6,826 bases of DNA from Clostridium sp. UBA6758 (GTDB lineage: Bacteria > Bacillota > Clostridia > Clostridiales > Clostridiaceae), in the NCBI GenBank assembly GCA_002453475.1, contig DKGY01000047.1:10174-16999 (forward strand). Reading direction: 5' to 3'. This document shows, piece by piece, positions 1-6,632 of the stretch. The notes under the pieces are model-generated. The model worked only from the letters and a program-made list of their open reading frames with translations, had not been told where the DNA came from and made no database searches. A program made the translations under genes and the position numbers. The number at the start of each line of letters is the position of its first letter. The first letter of the stretch is position 1.

Positions 1-853
1 TGTAAGTAATAAAAATGTTTTTTTAGAGAAAGCTTTATCTGTAGTTAGTAATGCAGATGTAATAAAAACTAATGATATAACTAATATATCTGAAAAGGAT
101 AGATATAATTTATATATTTTTGATGGAATCTTAGGTGAATATATGCCTCATGATGGTAATATTTTAATAGTTAATCCAGCAGAAAATAATTTATTTAGTG
201 TATTAGGTGAACAAGCTGGAGGAGAAGCAGTGGTAGTTAGTGAGGATATACCTAAATACCTTCAGGATATGACTTTCATAGCATCTAAAATAAAAAAGAC
301 TGATATGCCGTCATGGGCAAAGTCTTTAATAAATGTAGGAAATGAATCTGTATTATTTCTCGGGAAACATAATAATCAGAAAGTTGCTGTAGTAAATTTT
401 GATTTTCATGATACTGATTTGCCACTTAAAGCAGAGTTTCCTATGCTTATTGATTATATATGTGAAGAGCTTATAGAAAGCAATATAGTTAATAGTAATT
501 ATATTGGTGGAGAGGATATAAAAATAAATGGAAGTTCAGAATATGATGAATTAATTTTAACTACTCCGGGTGGAAGAGTGCATACTATTAAGAATAATAG
601 TATATTAAGGGAAAATATAGAGCTTGGAGTTTATGATGTAGAAGATAGTAACCATAGTTTTAATGAAATATTCTCTGTTAATTTTCCATCTAGTGAGGAA
701 GGAAATATAATGGATGATACTATAGAGGATATAGAAGCTAGATTTAATAACAAGGGTAGTATAAAAGGAATGTTAAATATAACACCTTATATAATAAGTT
801 TAATTATGCTTTTAATTATTGTAGAGTGGGTTTTATATAATAAGGGATATTAA
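1..853 (+). CDS. BatA-like membrane protein, C-terminal part (5' end outside window)
   Basis: The frame is open from the left edge (first whole codon at 2) to TAA at 851-853, giving 283 residues without a convincing internal start, so this is a 3' partial gene. An in-frame ATG at 143 has no ribosome binding site and lies inside the conserved domain. The visible part begins with the segment NVFLEKAL, continues through LYIFDG and GNILIVNP, and then has SWAKSL, VAVVNFDFHDTDLPL and FPMLIDYI. I recognise this order as the C-terminal Rossmann/amidotransferase-like region of BatA-type proteins, whose N-terminus normally carries two membrane helices and a VWA-like domain. Residues about 260-279 form a hydrophobic C-terminal helix followed by a very short tail. 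It is therefore probably a membrane protein with its bulk outside the cell. The next gene, 59 bp downstream on the same strand, is a related VWA protein, so the two likely form one operon and act together. The exact role of this family in clostridia is not established. Confidence 0.8.
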   Translation, partial: VSNKNVFLEKALSVVSNADVIKTNDITNISEKDRYNLYIFDGILGEYMPHDGNILIVNPAENNLFSVLGEQAGGEAVVVSEDIPKYLQDMTFIASKIKKTDMPSWAKSLINVGNESVLFLGKHNNQKVAVVNFDFHDTDLPLKAEFPMLIDYICEELIESNIVNSNYIGGEDIKINGSSEYDELILTTPGGRVHTIKNNSILRENIELGVYDVEDSNHSFNEIFSVNFPSSEEGNIMDDTIEDIEARFNNKGSIKGMLNITPYIISLIMLLIIVEWVLYNKGY

Positions 854-900
854 GATATATATTATAAATAAAGTTTTTTCAGATTAAGTAGTCACTAGAA

Positions 901-906
901 AGGAGG
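901..906 (+). promoter_or_regulatory. Ribosome binding site of the double-VWA gene
   Basis: A perfect AGGAGG lies 6 bases before the ATG at 913 and fixes that start. No terminator-like hairpin or convincing promoter is seen in the 59-bp gap from 854 to 912, which supports cotranscription with the preceding gene. Confidence 0.85.
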
Positions 907-912
907 GGAAAA

Positions 913-3744
913 ATGAATTTTGAAATTGAAAAAATATATTTATTATTTTTAATACCGATAATTCTTATGATAATGTACTTTATATCTAAAACGAGTAAAT
1001 TTAAAGAAAAAAATATTAGTTTTATTAATATAAATAGAGTTATTATTGTAACAATACTTATACTTGCTATGTGTAACATAAGTATAAGCTTTAGGACAAA
1101 GGATTCATCAACCATATTTTTATTGGATTTATCTCATAGTATGAGTAATTACAAAGATGAAACAAAGGAGTTTGTTAAAAATGCTATAGAAGCTTCACCG
1201 CCAAATAATAAAATAGGAATAGTTACTTTTGGCGAAAATCAGGAAATAGAGCAGTTCCTTACCTATTCAAAAGGCTTCAATGATATTCAAACCTCTCCAA
1301 TTGGCAATACTACTAATATAGAAGAAGCAATAAAATTTTCTTTAAATATATTTAAGGATAGTGACTATAAGAGAATAGTTTTAGTTACAGATGGAAAGGA
1401 AAATCAGGGTGATCTATTAGAAACATCCACTTATTTTGGGAATAATCAGGTTGACTTTCAAGTATATAAAATAGATAGTGAACAAGTAGAAGATGTATAT
1501 ATAGAAGATATAGATATACTTGACAAAGTAGCTATAGGAGAAGAATTTTCTGTAACTGTAAATATTAAATCTAATATTAAGACGAAATCAAAGATATCAA
1601 TATATTCAGGAAGAGAAAAAAAAAGTGAAAAAGAAATTGATATAGAAAAGGGCGAGAATACATTTTTATTTAAAGATATTCAACATAAAGGTGGTTTTAA
1701 ACCATATAAAGTAGTTATAGAGCCAGAAAATGATGGAATATCCTATAATAATGAATATACAACATACACTAATATAGTTTCAAAACCAGAAATTCTAGTA
1801 ATACAAGGAAAAACTGGTGAAGGAAAGGGACTTGAAGAAAATTTAAAGGCTATAGGTAGTAGTTATACTATGATAAATCCTAGTGCTGCACCTAGATCTA
1901 TAAATGAACTTATAGAATATAAGGGGATATTTATTTGTAATACCCATATAGACGATTTACCTAAGGGGTTTTTAGATAACGTTGAAAGCTATGTAAAAGA
2001 TTATGGTGGTGCAATTATAACTACAGGAGGAGATAATTCTTATGCTTTAGGAGGATATAAGGATTCTGTTTTTGAAGATATACTTCCTGTTAGCTCTGAT
2101 AAAAAAGGAAAAAATGAAATTCCTGAGATATCTTTAACTTTAGTATTAGATAGATCATCTAGTATGTTGCCTTCAGATCAGGGAAGTTTTAGCAAAATTA
2201 GTTTAGCAAAAGAGGCAGCAATTAGATCTTTAGATAATTTAAGAGAAACTGATAATATAGGGGTAGTAACCTTTAATACAGGGTATAGCTGGGTAGTACC
2301 TATGCAAAAGCTATCTAATATAGAAGAGGTTTCTGATAAAATTAATAGTATTATAGCAGAAGGTGGAACTTCTATATATTCAGCACTAAATGAAGCTTAT
2401 CAAAAGCAAAAGGAAAGCAGTGCAAAAATAAAACATATAATACTATTAACAGATGGACAAGATGCCATGGGAGAAAATGAATATAGAGATTTAGTTAATG
2501 ATATTAAGAGTGATAAAATAACGTTATCTACAGTATCAATAGGTACAGATAGTAATAATAAATTATTAGAATGGCTTAGTAGCAATGCAGGAGGAAGATA
2601 TTATCATAGTGATATATATACAGATGTTCCAAGGATATTTGCAAATGAAATATTAATATCTACAGGAGAATATTTAATAAATGAAGAATTTACTCCAAAG
2701 ATAGCTGCTAATCATGAGATTTTAAATAATGTTATAGAAGAAGGAAAATTTCCATCTCTTCTAGGGTATGTTGGTACATCTATAAAAAGTACAGCAATAG
2801 AAGTAATGAGTTCTCATATGGATGAACCAATTTTAGCAGCATGGCAATATGGCATTGGTAGAGTAGTATCTTTTACTTCTGACGTAAATGGTCAGTGGAG
2901 TAAAGAATTATTAGCCTTTGATAAAACACCACAACTTTTTAGTAATATAATATCATGGACAATGATTGATTATGATAATAGTGGCAATTTAAGTATTACA
3001 CAGGAAGGAAGTAGCGCTAAAGTACAATATGAGACCAATAATCAAGAGGATAATAAGAAGGTTAAAGGAGCATATACCTTTGAAGGAAATACCACGTCAG
3101 AATTTGAACTAAAAGAAGTATCACCTGGTAAATATGAAGGTCGAGTACCTATGAGGGAATTAGGATTTTATAGTTTTAACATTAAGGAAGAGTTACAAGG
3201 TAATACTATAGCTAGTCAATTAGGAGGATTTGCATATCAATATTCTCCTGAATATAAATTTCATGAACAATTTAATAGTTTATTAGCTTTAGTGGAAGAT
3301 ACTGAAGGAAAAATTATAAATTCTGCAGAGGATATATATGAGATAAAGAGCAATAAGGGTTATACTAAAAAAAATATAAGCAATTTATTATTAATAATAG
3401 CTATGTTATTATTTTTATTTGATATAACTTATAGAAGGTTAGGTCTAAAAAAATATTTAAATAAGCAATTGTTTATTAATATAAGGGAAAGAATATATAA
3501 AAAAGAAGAGTATGGAAAAATTGATAATGTAGTTAAGAAATATAAAGCAGATAAACCTGTACTTAGAGAAGCTGTAGAAAATGATCTTAAAAATAATAAT
3601 TTAGATATAAAACATAAAGAATCTAAAATAAAACATAGAAGCTCATATAAAGATAGACTTAATAGGAGTAAATCAAAAGATGAAAATATGGTATTAAATA
3701 CAGGTGAGTTATTAAAAAAGAAGCGTGAGAGAAATGAAGATTAA
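913..3744 (+). CDS. Double-VWA membrane protein with glutamine-amidotransferase-like core
   Basis: This 943-residue protein has two N-terminal membrane helices (about 9-24 and 42-60) separated by a lysine-rich loop, then a large domain block, one helix at about 822-838 and a basic tail. The positive loop suggests both the loop and the tail are cytoplasmic and that residues 61-820 lie outside the membrane. VWA domain 1 (about 66-190) has a MIDAS metal site: DLSHS with D72, S74 and S76, a Thr around 133-134, and D160 in VTDG. A beta-rich linker follows (about 200-290). Residues 291-397 (ILVIQG, then GGDNSYALGGY, then ILPV) are amidotransferase-like. VWA domain 2 (about 404-590) has DRSSS (D413, S415, S417), T486 in GGTS, and D514 in LLTDG. 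The stretch around 639-683 (AAWQYGIGRVVSFTSD) completes the amidotransferase-like fold, so VWA 2 appears to be nested inside it. I see no obvious catalytic Cys-His-Glu triad, so enzymatic activity is doubtful. Family members usually sit near MoxR AAA+ ATPases and DUF58 proteins, which would lie left of this window. Metal-dependent ligand or partner binding at the cell surface is an inference. Confidence 0.88.
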   Translation: MNFEIEKIYLLFLIPIILMIMYFISKTSKFKEKNISFININRVIIVTILILAMCNISISFRTKDSSTIFLLDLSHSMSNYKDETKEFVKNAIEASPPNNKIGIVTFGENQEIEQFLTYSKGFNDIQTSPIGNTTNIEEAIKFSLNIFKDSDYKRIVLVTDGKENQGDLLETSTYFGNNQVDFQVYKIDSEQVEDVYIEDIDILDKVAIGEEFSVTVNIKSNIKTKSKISIYSGREKKSEKEIDIEKGENTFLFKDIQHKGGFKPYKVVIEPENDGISYNNEYTTYTNIVSKPEILVIQGKTGEGKGLEENLKAIGSSYTMINPSAAPRSINELIEYKGIFICNTHIDDLPKGFLDNVESYVKDYGGAIITTGGDNSYALGGYKDSVFEDILPVSSDKKGKNEIPEISLTLVLDRSSSMLPSDQGSFSKISLAKEAAIRSLDNLRETDNIGVVTFNTGYSWVVPMQKLSNIEEVSDKINSIIAEGGTSIYSALNEAYQKQKESSAKIKHIILLTDGQDAMGENEYRDLVNDIKSDKITLSTVSIGTDSNNKLLEWLSSNAGGRYYHSDIYTDVPRIFANEILISTGEYLINEEFTPKIAANHEILNNVIEEGKFPSLLGYVGTSIKSTAIEVMSSHMDEPILAAWQYGIGRVVSFTSDVNGQWSKELLAFDKTPQLFSNIISWTMIDYDNSGNLSITQEGSSAKVQYETNNQEDNKKVKGAYTFEGNTTSEFELKEVSPGKYEGRVPMRELGFYSFNIKEELQGNTIASQLGGFAYQYSPEYKFHEQFNSLLALVEDTEGKIINSAEDIYEIKSNKGYTKKNISNLLLIIAMLLFLFDITYRRLGLKKYLNKQLFINIRERIYKKEEYGKIDNVVKKYKADKPVLREAVENDLKNNNLDIKHKESKIKHRSSYKDRLNRSKSKDENMVLNTGELLKKKRERNED

Positions 3745-3747
3745 ATT

Positions 3748-3753
3748 AGGAGG
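3748..3753 (+). promoter_or_regulatory. Ribosome binding site of the LysR-type gene
   Basis: A perfect AGGAGG stands 8 bases before the ATG at 3762, inside the 17-bp gap after the VWA gene stop. The gap is too short for its own promoter, so transcription must come from the upstream operon or from a promoter within the end of the VWA gene. I did not find a convincing one there. Confidence 0.8.
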
Positions 3754-3761
3754 TACTCATA

Positions 3762-4646
3762 ATGACTATAAGACATTTGGAGATTTTTATAACCGTTGCT
3801 GATTGTGGTAAAATGAGGGTAGCAGCAGAACAATTATTTATATCACAGCCATCCGTCAGCCAAGCCATTGCCGATATAGAAAGTTATTATGGAGTTAAGC
3901 TATTTGAAAGGCTATCTAAAAAACTTTATATAACAGATAGTGGAGAAAAACTACTGAAGTATGCTCGTCATATTGTAGGATTATTTAAAGAAATGGAAGT
4001 TGATATTAAAAATGCTGGTGAAAATATATGTTTACGAATAGGCGGTACTGTAACTGTAGGAACATGTCTTCTATGTCCAATAGTTACTCAATTTGAGAGA
4101 AGTAATCCAGGAACTTCCACAAAGGTTATAATTAATAACACCACAGTTATTGAAGATATGTTATTAAACAGTACCTTGGATTTAGCAATTATAGAAGGGG
4201 AGACTATAAGTTCAGATATAATAAAAATACCAATTTATAAAGATAAATTGGTATTAGTATGCGGGGCAAGTCATCCTTTTGCAAATGAAAAGGAGATTAC
4301 TATAGATAAACTAGAGAATCAAGATGTCATTGCCAGGGAGAAAGGCAGTAGAGATCGTAATATTTTTGAGCAGTTACTAAATGAACAAAATATTTCTGTA
4401 AATGTAAAATGGAATAGTACCAATACTGAAGCCATCAAAAATGCAGTAATAGCAGGTCAAGGTTTAGCTATATTATCCAGTATTATGGTTAAAAATGAAC
4501 TACAGTATGGAAAATTAAAGATAGTTCCAATTAAAGATATTAATATTACTAGAAATATTTGCTTAGTTTATCATAAGGATAAGTTTATATCTGAACAGAT
4601 GAAGAATTTTTTAGATGTTTGCAAAAATCTTAATTTAGATATCTAA
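3762..4646 (+). CDS. LysR-family transcriptional regulator
   Basis: The protein has 294 residues, the normal length for a LysR-type regulator. Residues 1-60 form the winged helix-turn-helix. They open with IRHLEIFITVAD, have the AAEQLFISQPSVSQAIADIE helix-turn-helix (about 21-40), and end with the GVKLFERLSKKLYITDSGE wing. A linker helix runs over about 61-90. Residues about 91-290 form the periplasmic-binding-protein-like effector domain, with LDLAIIEG (139-146), REKGSRDR (192-199) and the late AGQGLAIL (231-238). The REKGSRDR segment resembles the position used for anion recognition in CysL/CbbR-like members, but the ligand cannot be read from sequence. The gene lies 17 bp after the double-VWA gene and converges on the CHR transporter genes with a 4-bp overlap of coding ends. 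LysR regulators often control a neighbouring unit, and the CHR promoter carries two T-N11-A palindromes, so that unit is the most likely target (inference). Confidence 0.93.
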   Translation: MTIRHLEIFITVADCGKMRVAAEQLFISQPSVSQAIADIESYYGVKLFERLSKKLYITDSGEKLLKYARHIVGLFKEMEVDIKNAGENICLRIGGTVTVGTCLLCPIVTQFERSNPGTSTKVIINNTTVIEDMLLNSTLDLAIIEGETISSDIIKIPIYKDKLVLVCGASHPFANEKEITIDKLENQDVIAREKGSRDRNIFEQLLNEQNISVNVKWNSTNTEAIKNAVIAGQGLAILSSIMVKNELQYGKLKIVPIKDINITRNICLVYHKDKFISEQMKNFLDVCKNLNLDI

Positions 4647-5203
4647 AATATCATGTATGCAAGAGTACCAATAATTCCTGACCCGAATATAACTAAAATA
4701 GGATTAGCCTTAAATTTACGTAATACTATAATTCCTGATATGAATAACAAGAATTCAATAATTCTAAAGTTGGATAGAACTATTGCAGATTTTTCTGCTT
4801 GGAATAAAGCTAAAGTAAGAATTGATAGTCCAGCTGATGTAATCAGAGCAACTACAGCTGGGCGCAAACTACTAAGGATAGTTTGAATACCTTTAAAGTT
4901 TCTATATTTATAGTATAGATGCGCTAATGTAAGACATATAATGAAGGCTGGTAAAATACAACCTAATGTACAAATTATTGCACCAGGTAAACCTGCAACA
5001 CGAGTACCAACAAAGGTAGCTGAGTTTATAGATATAGGTCCTGGTGTCATCTCTGCGATAGTAATTAAATCAGCAAACTCTTCCATAGATATTAGATGAT
5101 GAATATCTACAATTTGACTTTGGATTAAAGGTATAGCAGCATAGCCACCACCTACACTAAACAGTCCTACTTTAAAAAAGCTTAGAAATAACTTGAAAAT
5201 CAT
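4643..5203 (-). CDS. Chromate transporter (CHR) family protein, half-size, second of pair
   Basis: This 186-residue, very hydrophobic membrane protein matches one CHR domain. Near the N-terminus is FKVGLFSVGGGYAAIPLI (about 10-27), then EMTPGPISIN (51-60), GLPGAIICTLGCILPAFII (71-89) and SLRPAVVAL (112-120), followed by further membrane helices to the end. Short-chain CHR proteins of this length normally work as a pair of different subunits, whereas the long ChrA form of about 400 residues carries both halves. Its ATG overlaps the stop of the upstream partner in an ATGA, and AAAGGAT lies about 10 bases before it, so the two are probably translationally coupled. The family is named for chromate efflux. 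In an anaerobe the natural substrate may be another oxyanion or unknown, and the sequence does not decide it. The stop codon at 4643-4645 overlaps the end of the convergent LysR gene. Confidence 0.92.
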   Translation of the reverse strand: MIFKLFLSFFKVGLFSVGGGYAAIPLIQSQIVDIHHLISMEEFADLITIAEMTPGPISINSATFVGTRVAGLPGAIICTLGCILPAFIICLTLAHLYYKYRNFKGIQTILSSLRPAVVALITSAGLSILTLALFQAEKSAIVLSNFRIIEFLLFISGIIVLRKFKANPILVIFGSGIIGTLAYMIF

Positions 5204-5784
5204 ATGCGGTTACCATCCTTTCTAAGATCTATAATAAGATTTATAACTCCAATACCAGCACATATTAAAATAACAGTCATTGCACTAATTCCAAATACAT
5301 AAGTCATTAAAAATGTAATAAACATCATAGCTATATACATTACATTACGAGTTTTAACTATGTTTTTTGCAAGATTTAGAACAACATCAAAAATAACAGC
5401 TGCGACACCTGCACGCATTACTTGAAGAGCAATAGCTACAATGGTGTTATCACGAAATTGCTGATAAAACATAGATATTATAGAAATAATAATTAGAGGT
5501 GGAAGAGTTGTCCCAATAACTGATATAAGTGAACCTAAAATTCCATGCATACGATATCCTAATATTACTGATGCATTAATAGGTATTGGACCTGGAGAAG
5601 ATTGAGCAATAGCGGTAATATCTAACATTTCACTTTCATCCAGCCATTGAAGTTCTTCTACAAACTTCTTTTTCATTAATGACACTATTACAAAGCCACC
5701 ACCAAAGGTAAATGCACTGAGGGAAAAGGTTGACTTAAATAGTTGCCATAATACTTTTAAATCTTTTTTTGATGTATTTTCCAT
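5200..5784 (-). CDS. Chromate transporter (CHR) family protein, half-size, first of pair
   Basis: This 194-residue membrane protein has one CHR domain and is first in the two-gene unit. After a short hydrophilic N-terminus it has LSAFTFGGGFVIVSLM (about 22-37), the loop ELQWLDESEMLDITAIAQ (44-61), then SPGPIPIN (63-70), GILGSLISVIGTTLPPLII (81-99), MRAGVAAVI (123-131) and more hydrophobic segments up to about 187. The glycine-rich and PGP motifs match those of its partner downstream, as expected for homologous halves. The two differ enough to be distinct subunits rather than a recent duplication. The start is supported by AGGAGA (minus strand, 5794-5799), nine bases before the ATG. A sigma-A-type promoter and two LysR-box-like palindromes lie upstream. 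Transport of an oxyanion across the membrane is the family expectation; the actual substrate is not determinable here. Confidence 0.92.
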   Translation of the reverse strand: MENTSKKDLKVLWQLFKSTFSLSAFTFGGGFVIVSLMKKKFVEELQWLDESEMLDITAIAQSSPGPIPINASVILGYRMHGILGSLISVIGTTLPPLIIISIISMFYQQFRDNTIVAIALQVMRAGVAAVIFDVVLNLAKNIVKTRNVMYIAMMFITFLMTYVFGISAMTVILICAGIGVINLIIDLRKDGNRI

Positions 5785-5793
5785 GATTTTAAA

Positions 5794-5799
5794 TCTCCT
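5794..5799 (-). promoter_or_regulatory. Ribosome binding site of the first CHR gene
   Basis: The minus strand reads AGGAGA, nine bases before the ATG at 5784. This supports the annotated start. Confidence 0.75.
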
Positions 5800-5840
5800 A
5801 TCTTTATTTCTCGTTATTGTACGAATTGTTCTCTCACTTT

Positions 5841-5857
5841 TATTCTAAATAGGAATA
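5841..5857. promoter_or_regulatory. Candidate LysR-type operator overlapping the CHR -10
   Basis: The sequence is a perfect inverted repeat, TATTC-N7-GAATA, centred at 5849. It contains the T-N11-A spacing of LysR-type boxes (T5843 to A5855). It covers the -10 hexamer of the CHR promoter, where bound protein could block or contact RNA polymerase. AT-rich DNA makes such repeats by chance, so this rests mainly on its location and on the adjacent LysR gene. Confidence 0.4.
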
Positions 5858-5870
5858 ATATATTTGTAAA
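5842..5870 (-). promoter_or_regulatory. Sigma-A-type promoter of the CHR transporter pair
   Basis: On the minus strand, TTTACA (5865-5870) is followed by a 17-base spacer and TAGAAT (5842-5847). That is one mismatch from TTGACA and one from TATAAT, at optimal spacing. Transcription would start near 5835, giving a leader of about 50 bases before the ATG at 5784. No other promoter of this quality is seen between the terminator and the gene. Confidence 0.65.
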
Positions 5871-5882
5871 ATATATATATAT

Positions 5883-5895
5883 TATCATTATGATA
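5883..5895. promoter_or_regulatory. Candidate LysR-type recognition site upstream of the CHR promoter
   Basis: TATCAT-T-ATGATA is a perfect 13-base palindrome that also fits T-N11-A. Its centre (5889) lies about 54 bases upstream of the predicted start point and exactly 40 bases, about four helical turns, from the centre of the second palindrome at 5849. A high-affinity upstream site plus a second site near -35/-10 is the usual LysR arrangement. Binding by the adjacent regulator is inferred. Confidence 0.45.
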
Positions 5896-5957
5896 GGTAT
5901 TTACTTATGTATAATTACAAACAACAAAATTTAAGTTTAAATATATGATTAGAAATA

Positions 5958-6003
5958 AAAAAGCAGCAAGCCTTTGGTTTAAAATAAAGGTTTGCTGCTT
6001 TTT
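5958..6003 (-). terminator. Rho-independent terminator after the peroxiredoxin gene
   Basis: Arms 5958-5975 and 5986-6003 pair over 18 bases, with a single G.U wobble, around a 10-base loop. The stem core is GC-rich (GCAGCAAGCC). On the minus strand the stem runs into a T-rich tract (GCTTTTTTATTT). It begins 43 bp beyond the peroxiredoxin stop codon. The hairpin also has a T tract on the plus strand, so it could work in both directions, but no plus-strand gene ends nearby. It insulates the CHR promoter from the upstream gene. Confidence 0.88.
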
Positions 6004-6046
6004 ATTATGGATAAATAAGTTAAATGTTTTATTAATAACATATTCC

Positions 6047-6520
6047 CTATACTAAATTTTCTTTAATAAAGTTAACTACTGCATCTACATGGCCTGGAAC
6101 TTTAACTTTTCTAAATTCTTTAACTATATAGCCATCTTTATTTATTATGAAAGTACTTCTTTCTATTCCAATAGTCTTTTTACCATACATATTCTTTTCT
6201 TTTAGAACATCATATAATTGGCAAACAGATTTATCTTCATCAGCTAATAAAAGAAAGTTAAGTTCTTGTTTCTCAATAAACTTTTCATGAGATTTAACAC
6301 TGTCTTTACTAATTCCAATAATAACTGTATTTAATTCATTTAATATTTCCTTTCTATCTCTAAAGCTTATAGCTTCCGTTGTACAACCTTGGGTATTATC
6401 TTTTGGATAAAAATATAATACTACATTTTTACCTAAGAAGTCATTAATGGAGTGGGGATTGTTATCACTACCTATTAATGAAAAATCAGACGCTTTTTTT
6501 AATTCTAATATATCATTCAT
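6047..6520 (-). CDS. bcp: Thioredoxin-dependent thiol peroxidase, Bcp/PrxQ-type peroxiredoxin
   Basis: The product is a cytosolic peroxiredoxin of 157 residues that should reduce H2O2 and organic hydroperoxides with electrons from thioredoxin or a similar thiol donor. It has the thioredoxin-like core with VVLYFYPKDNTQGCTTEA, where Cys46 is the peroxidatic cysteine in the family position. The segment KEKNMYGKKTIGIERSTFII toward the C-terminus is typical of the Bcp subfamily. I place the start at the second of two ATGs (6520). The AGGAGG at 6530-6535 abuts the first ATG (6527-6529) with no spacer, but lies nine bases before the second. Unusually, the residue five places after Cys46, normally the resolving cysteine, is Ile51. 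Only one other cysteine is present, Cys100. The gene stands alone, with its own promoter region and terminator. Confidence 0.93.
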   Translation of the reverse strand: MNDILELKKASDFSLIGSDNNPHSINDFLGKNVVLYFYPKDNTQGCTTEAISFRDRKEILNELNTVIIGISKDSVKSHEKFIEKQELNFLLLADEDKSVCQLYDVLKEKNMYGKKTIGIERSTFIINKDGYIVKEFRKVKVPGHVDAVVNFIKENLV

Positions 6521-6529
6521 TATTATCAT

Positions 6530-6535
6530 CCTCCT
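6530..6535 (-). promoter_or_regulatory. Ribosome binding site that decides the bcp start
   Basis: The minus strand has AGGAGG directly touching the ATG at 6527-6529 and nine bases before the ATG at 6518-6520. Zero spacing does not allow normal initiation, so the downstream ATG is preferred and the longer form with three extra residues (MII) is unlikely. Confidence 0.8.
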
Positions 6536-6570
6536 AAGGAAAGTTAATAAAAATAATTAACTAATATTCA

Positions 6571-6585
6571 TTATTAATATTATAT
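6571..6585 (-). promoter_or_regulatory. Probable bcp -10 element within a PerR-box-like sequence
   Basis: On the minus strand a consensus TATAAT (6579-6584) lies about 60 bases before the bcp ATG, but no good -35 hexamer is seen at 16-18 bases. The surrounding 15 bases match the Bacillus PerR box (TTATAAT-N-ATTATAA) at 11 of 14 defined positions, which could place a peroxide-sensing repressor over the -10. The match is weak in such AT-rich DNA. Confidence 0.35.
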
Positions 6586-6632
6586 CATTAAGCATGATTA
6601 AAATATATAGTAAAGATAGAAAAAAAGATTAA

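Noticed and set aside
143..145. ATG at 143 as the start of the first gene
   Set aside because: The frame is open to the left edge with family-like sequence before it (NVFLEKAL, LYIFDG), and no ribosome binding site precedes the ATG.
879..1115. Minus-strand open frame of 78 codons with hydrophobic translation
   Set aside because: It lies antisense to the two N-terminal membrane helices of the double-VWA protein, has no ribosome binding site of note, and its hydrophobicity simply mirrors AT-rich membrane codons.
2400..2585. Minus-strand open frame of 61 codons
   Set aside because: It is antisense to the second VWA domain, which is clearly coding on the plus strand; it has no family resemblance.
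4638..4652. GATAT-CTAAA-ATATC hairpin between the convergent genes as a terminator
   Set aside because: The stem is only 5 bp and nearly all A-T, with no T tract on either strand.
4653..4886. Plus-strand open frame of 77 codons just after the LysR gene
   Set aside because: It is a shadow of the CHR transporter gene on the minus strand, whose motifs are unambiguous.
5870..5882. Alternating AT tract as a microsatellite or DNA-unwinding element
   Set aside because: It is only about 13 bases long, with no origin-type boxes nearby; it is more simply the AT-rich upstream part of the CHR promoter.
5929..5942. ATTTAA-GT-TTAAAT inverted repeat as an operator
   Set aside because: It is composed almost only of A and T in a region where such repeats are expected by chance, it does not fit T-N11-A, and it is far from the CHR -35.
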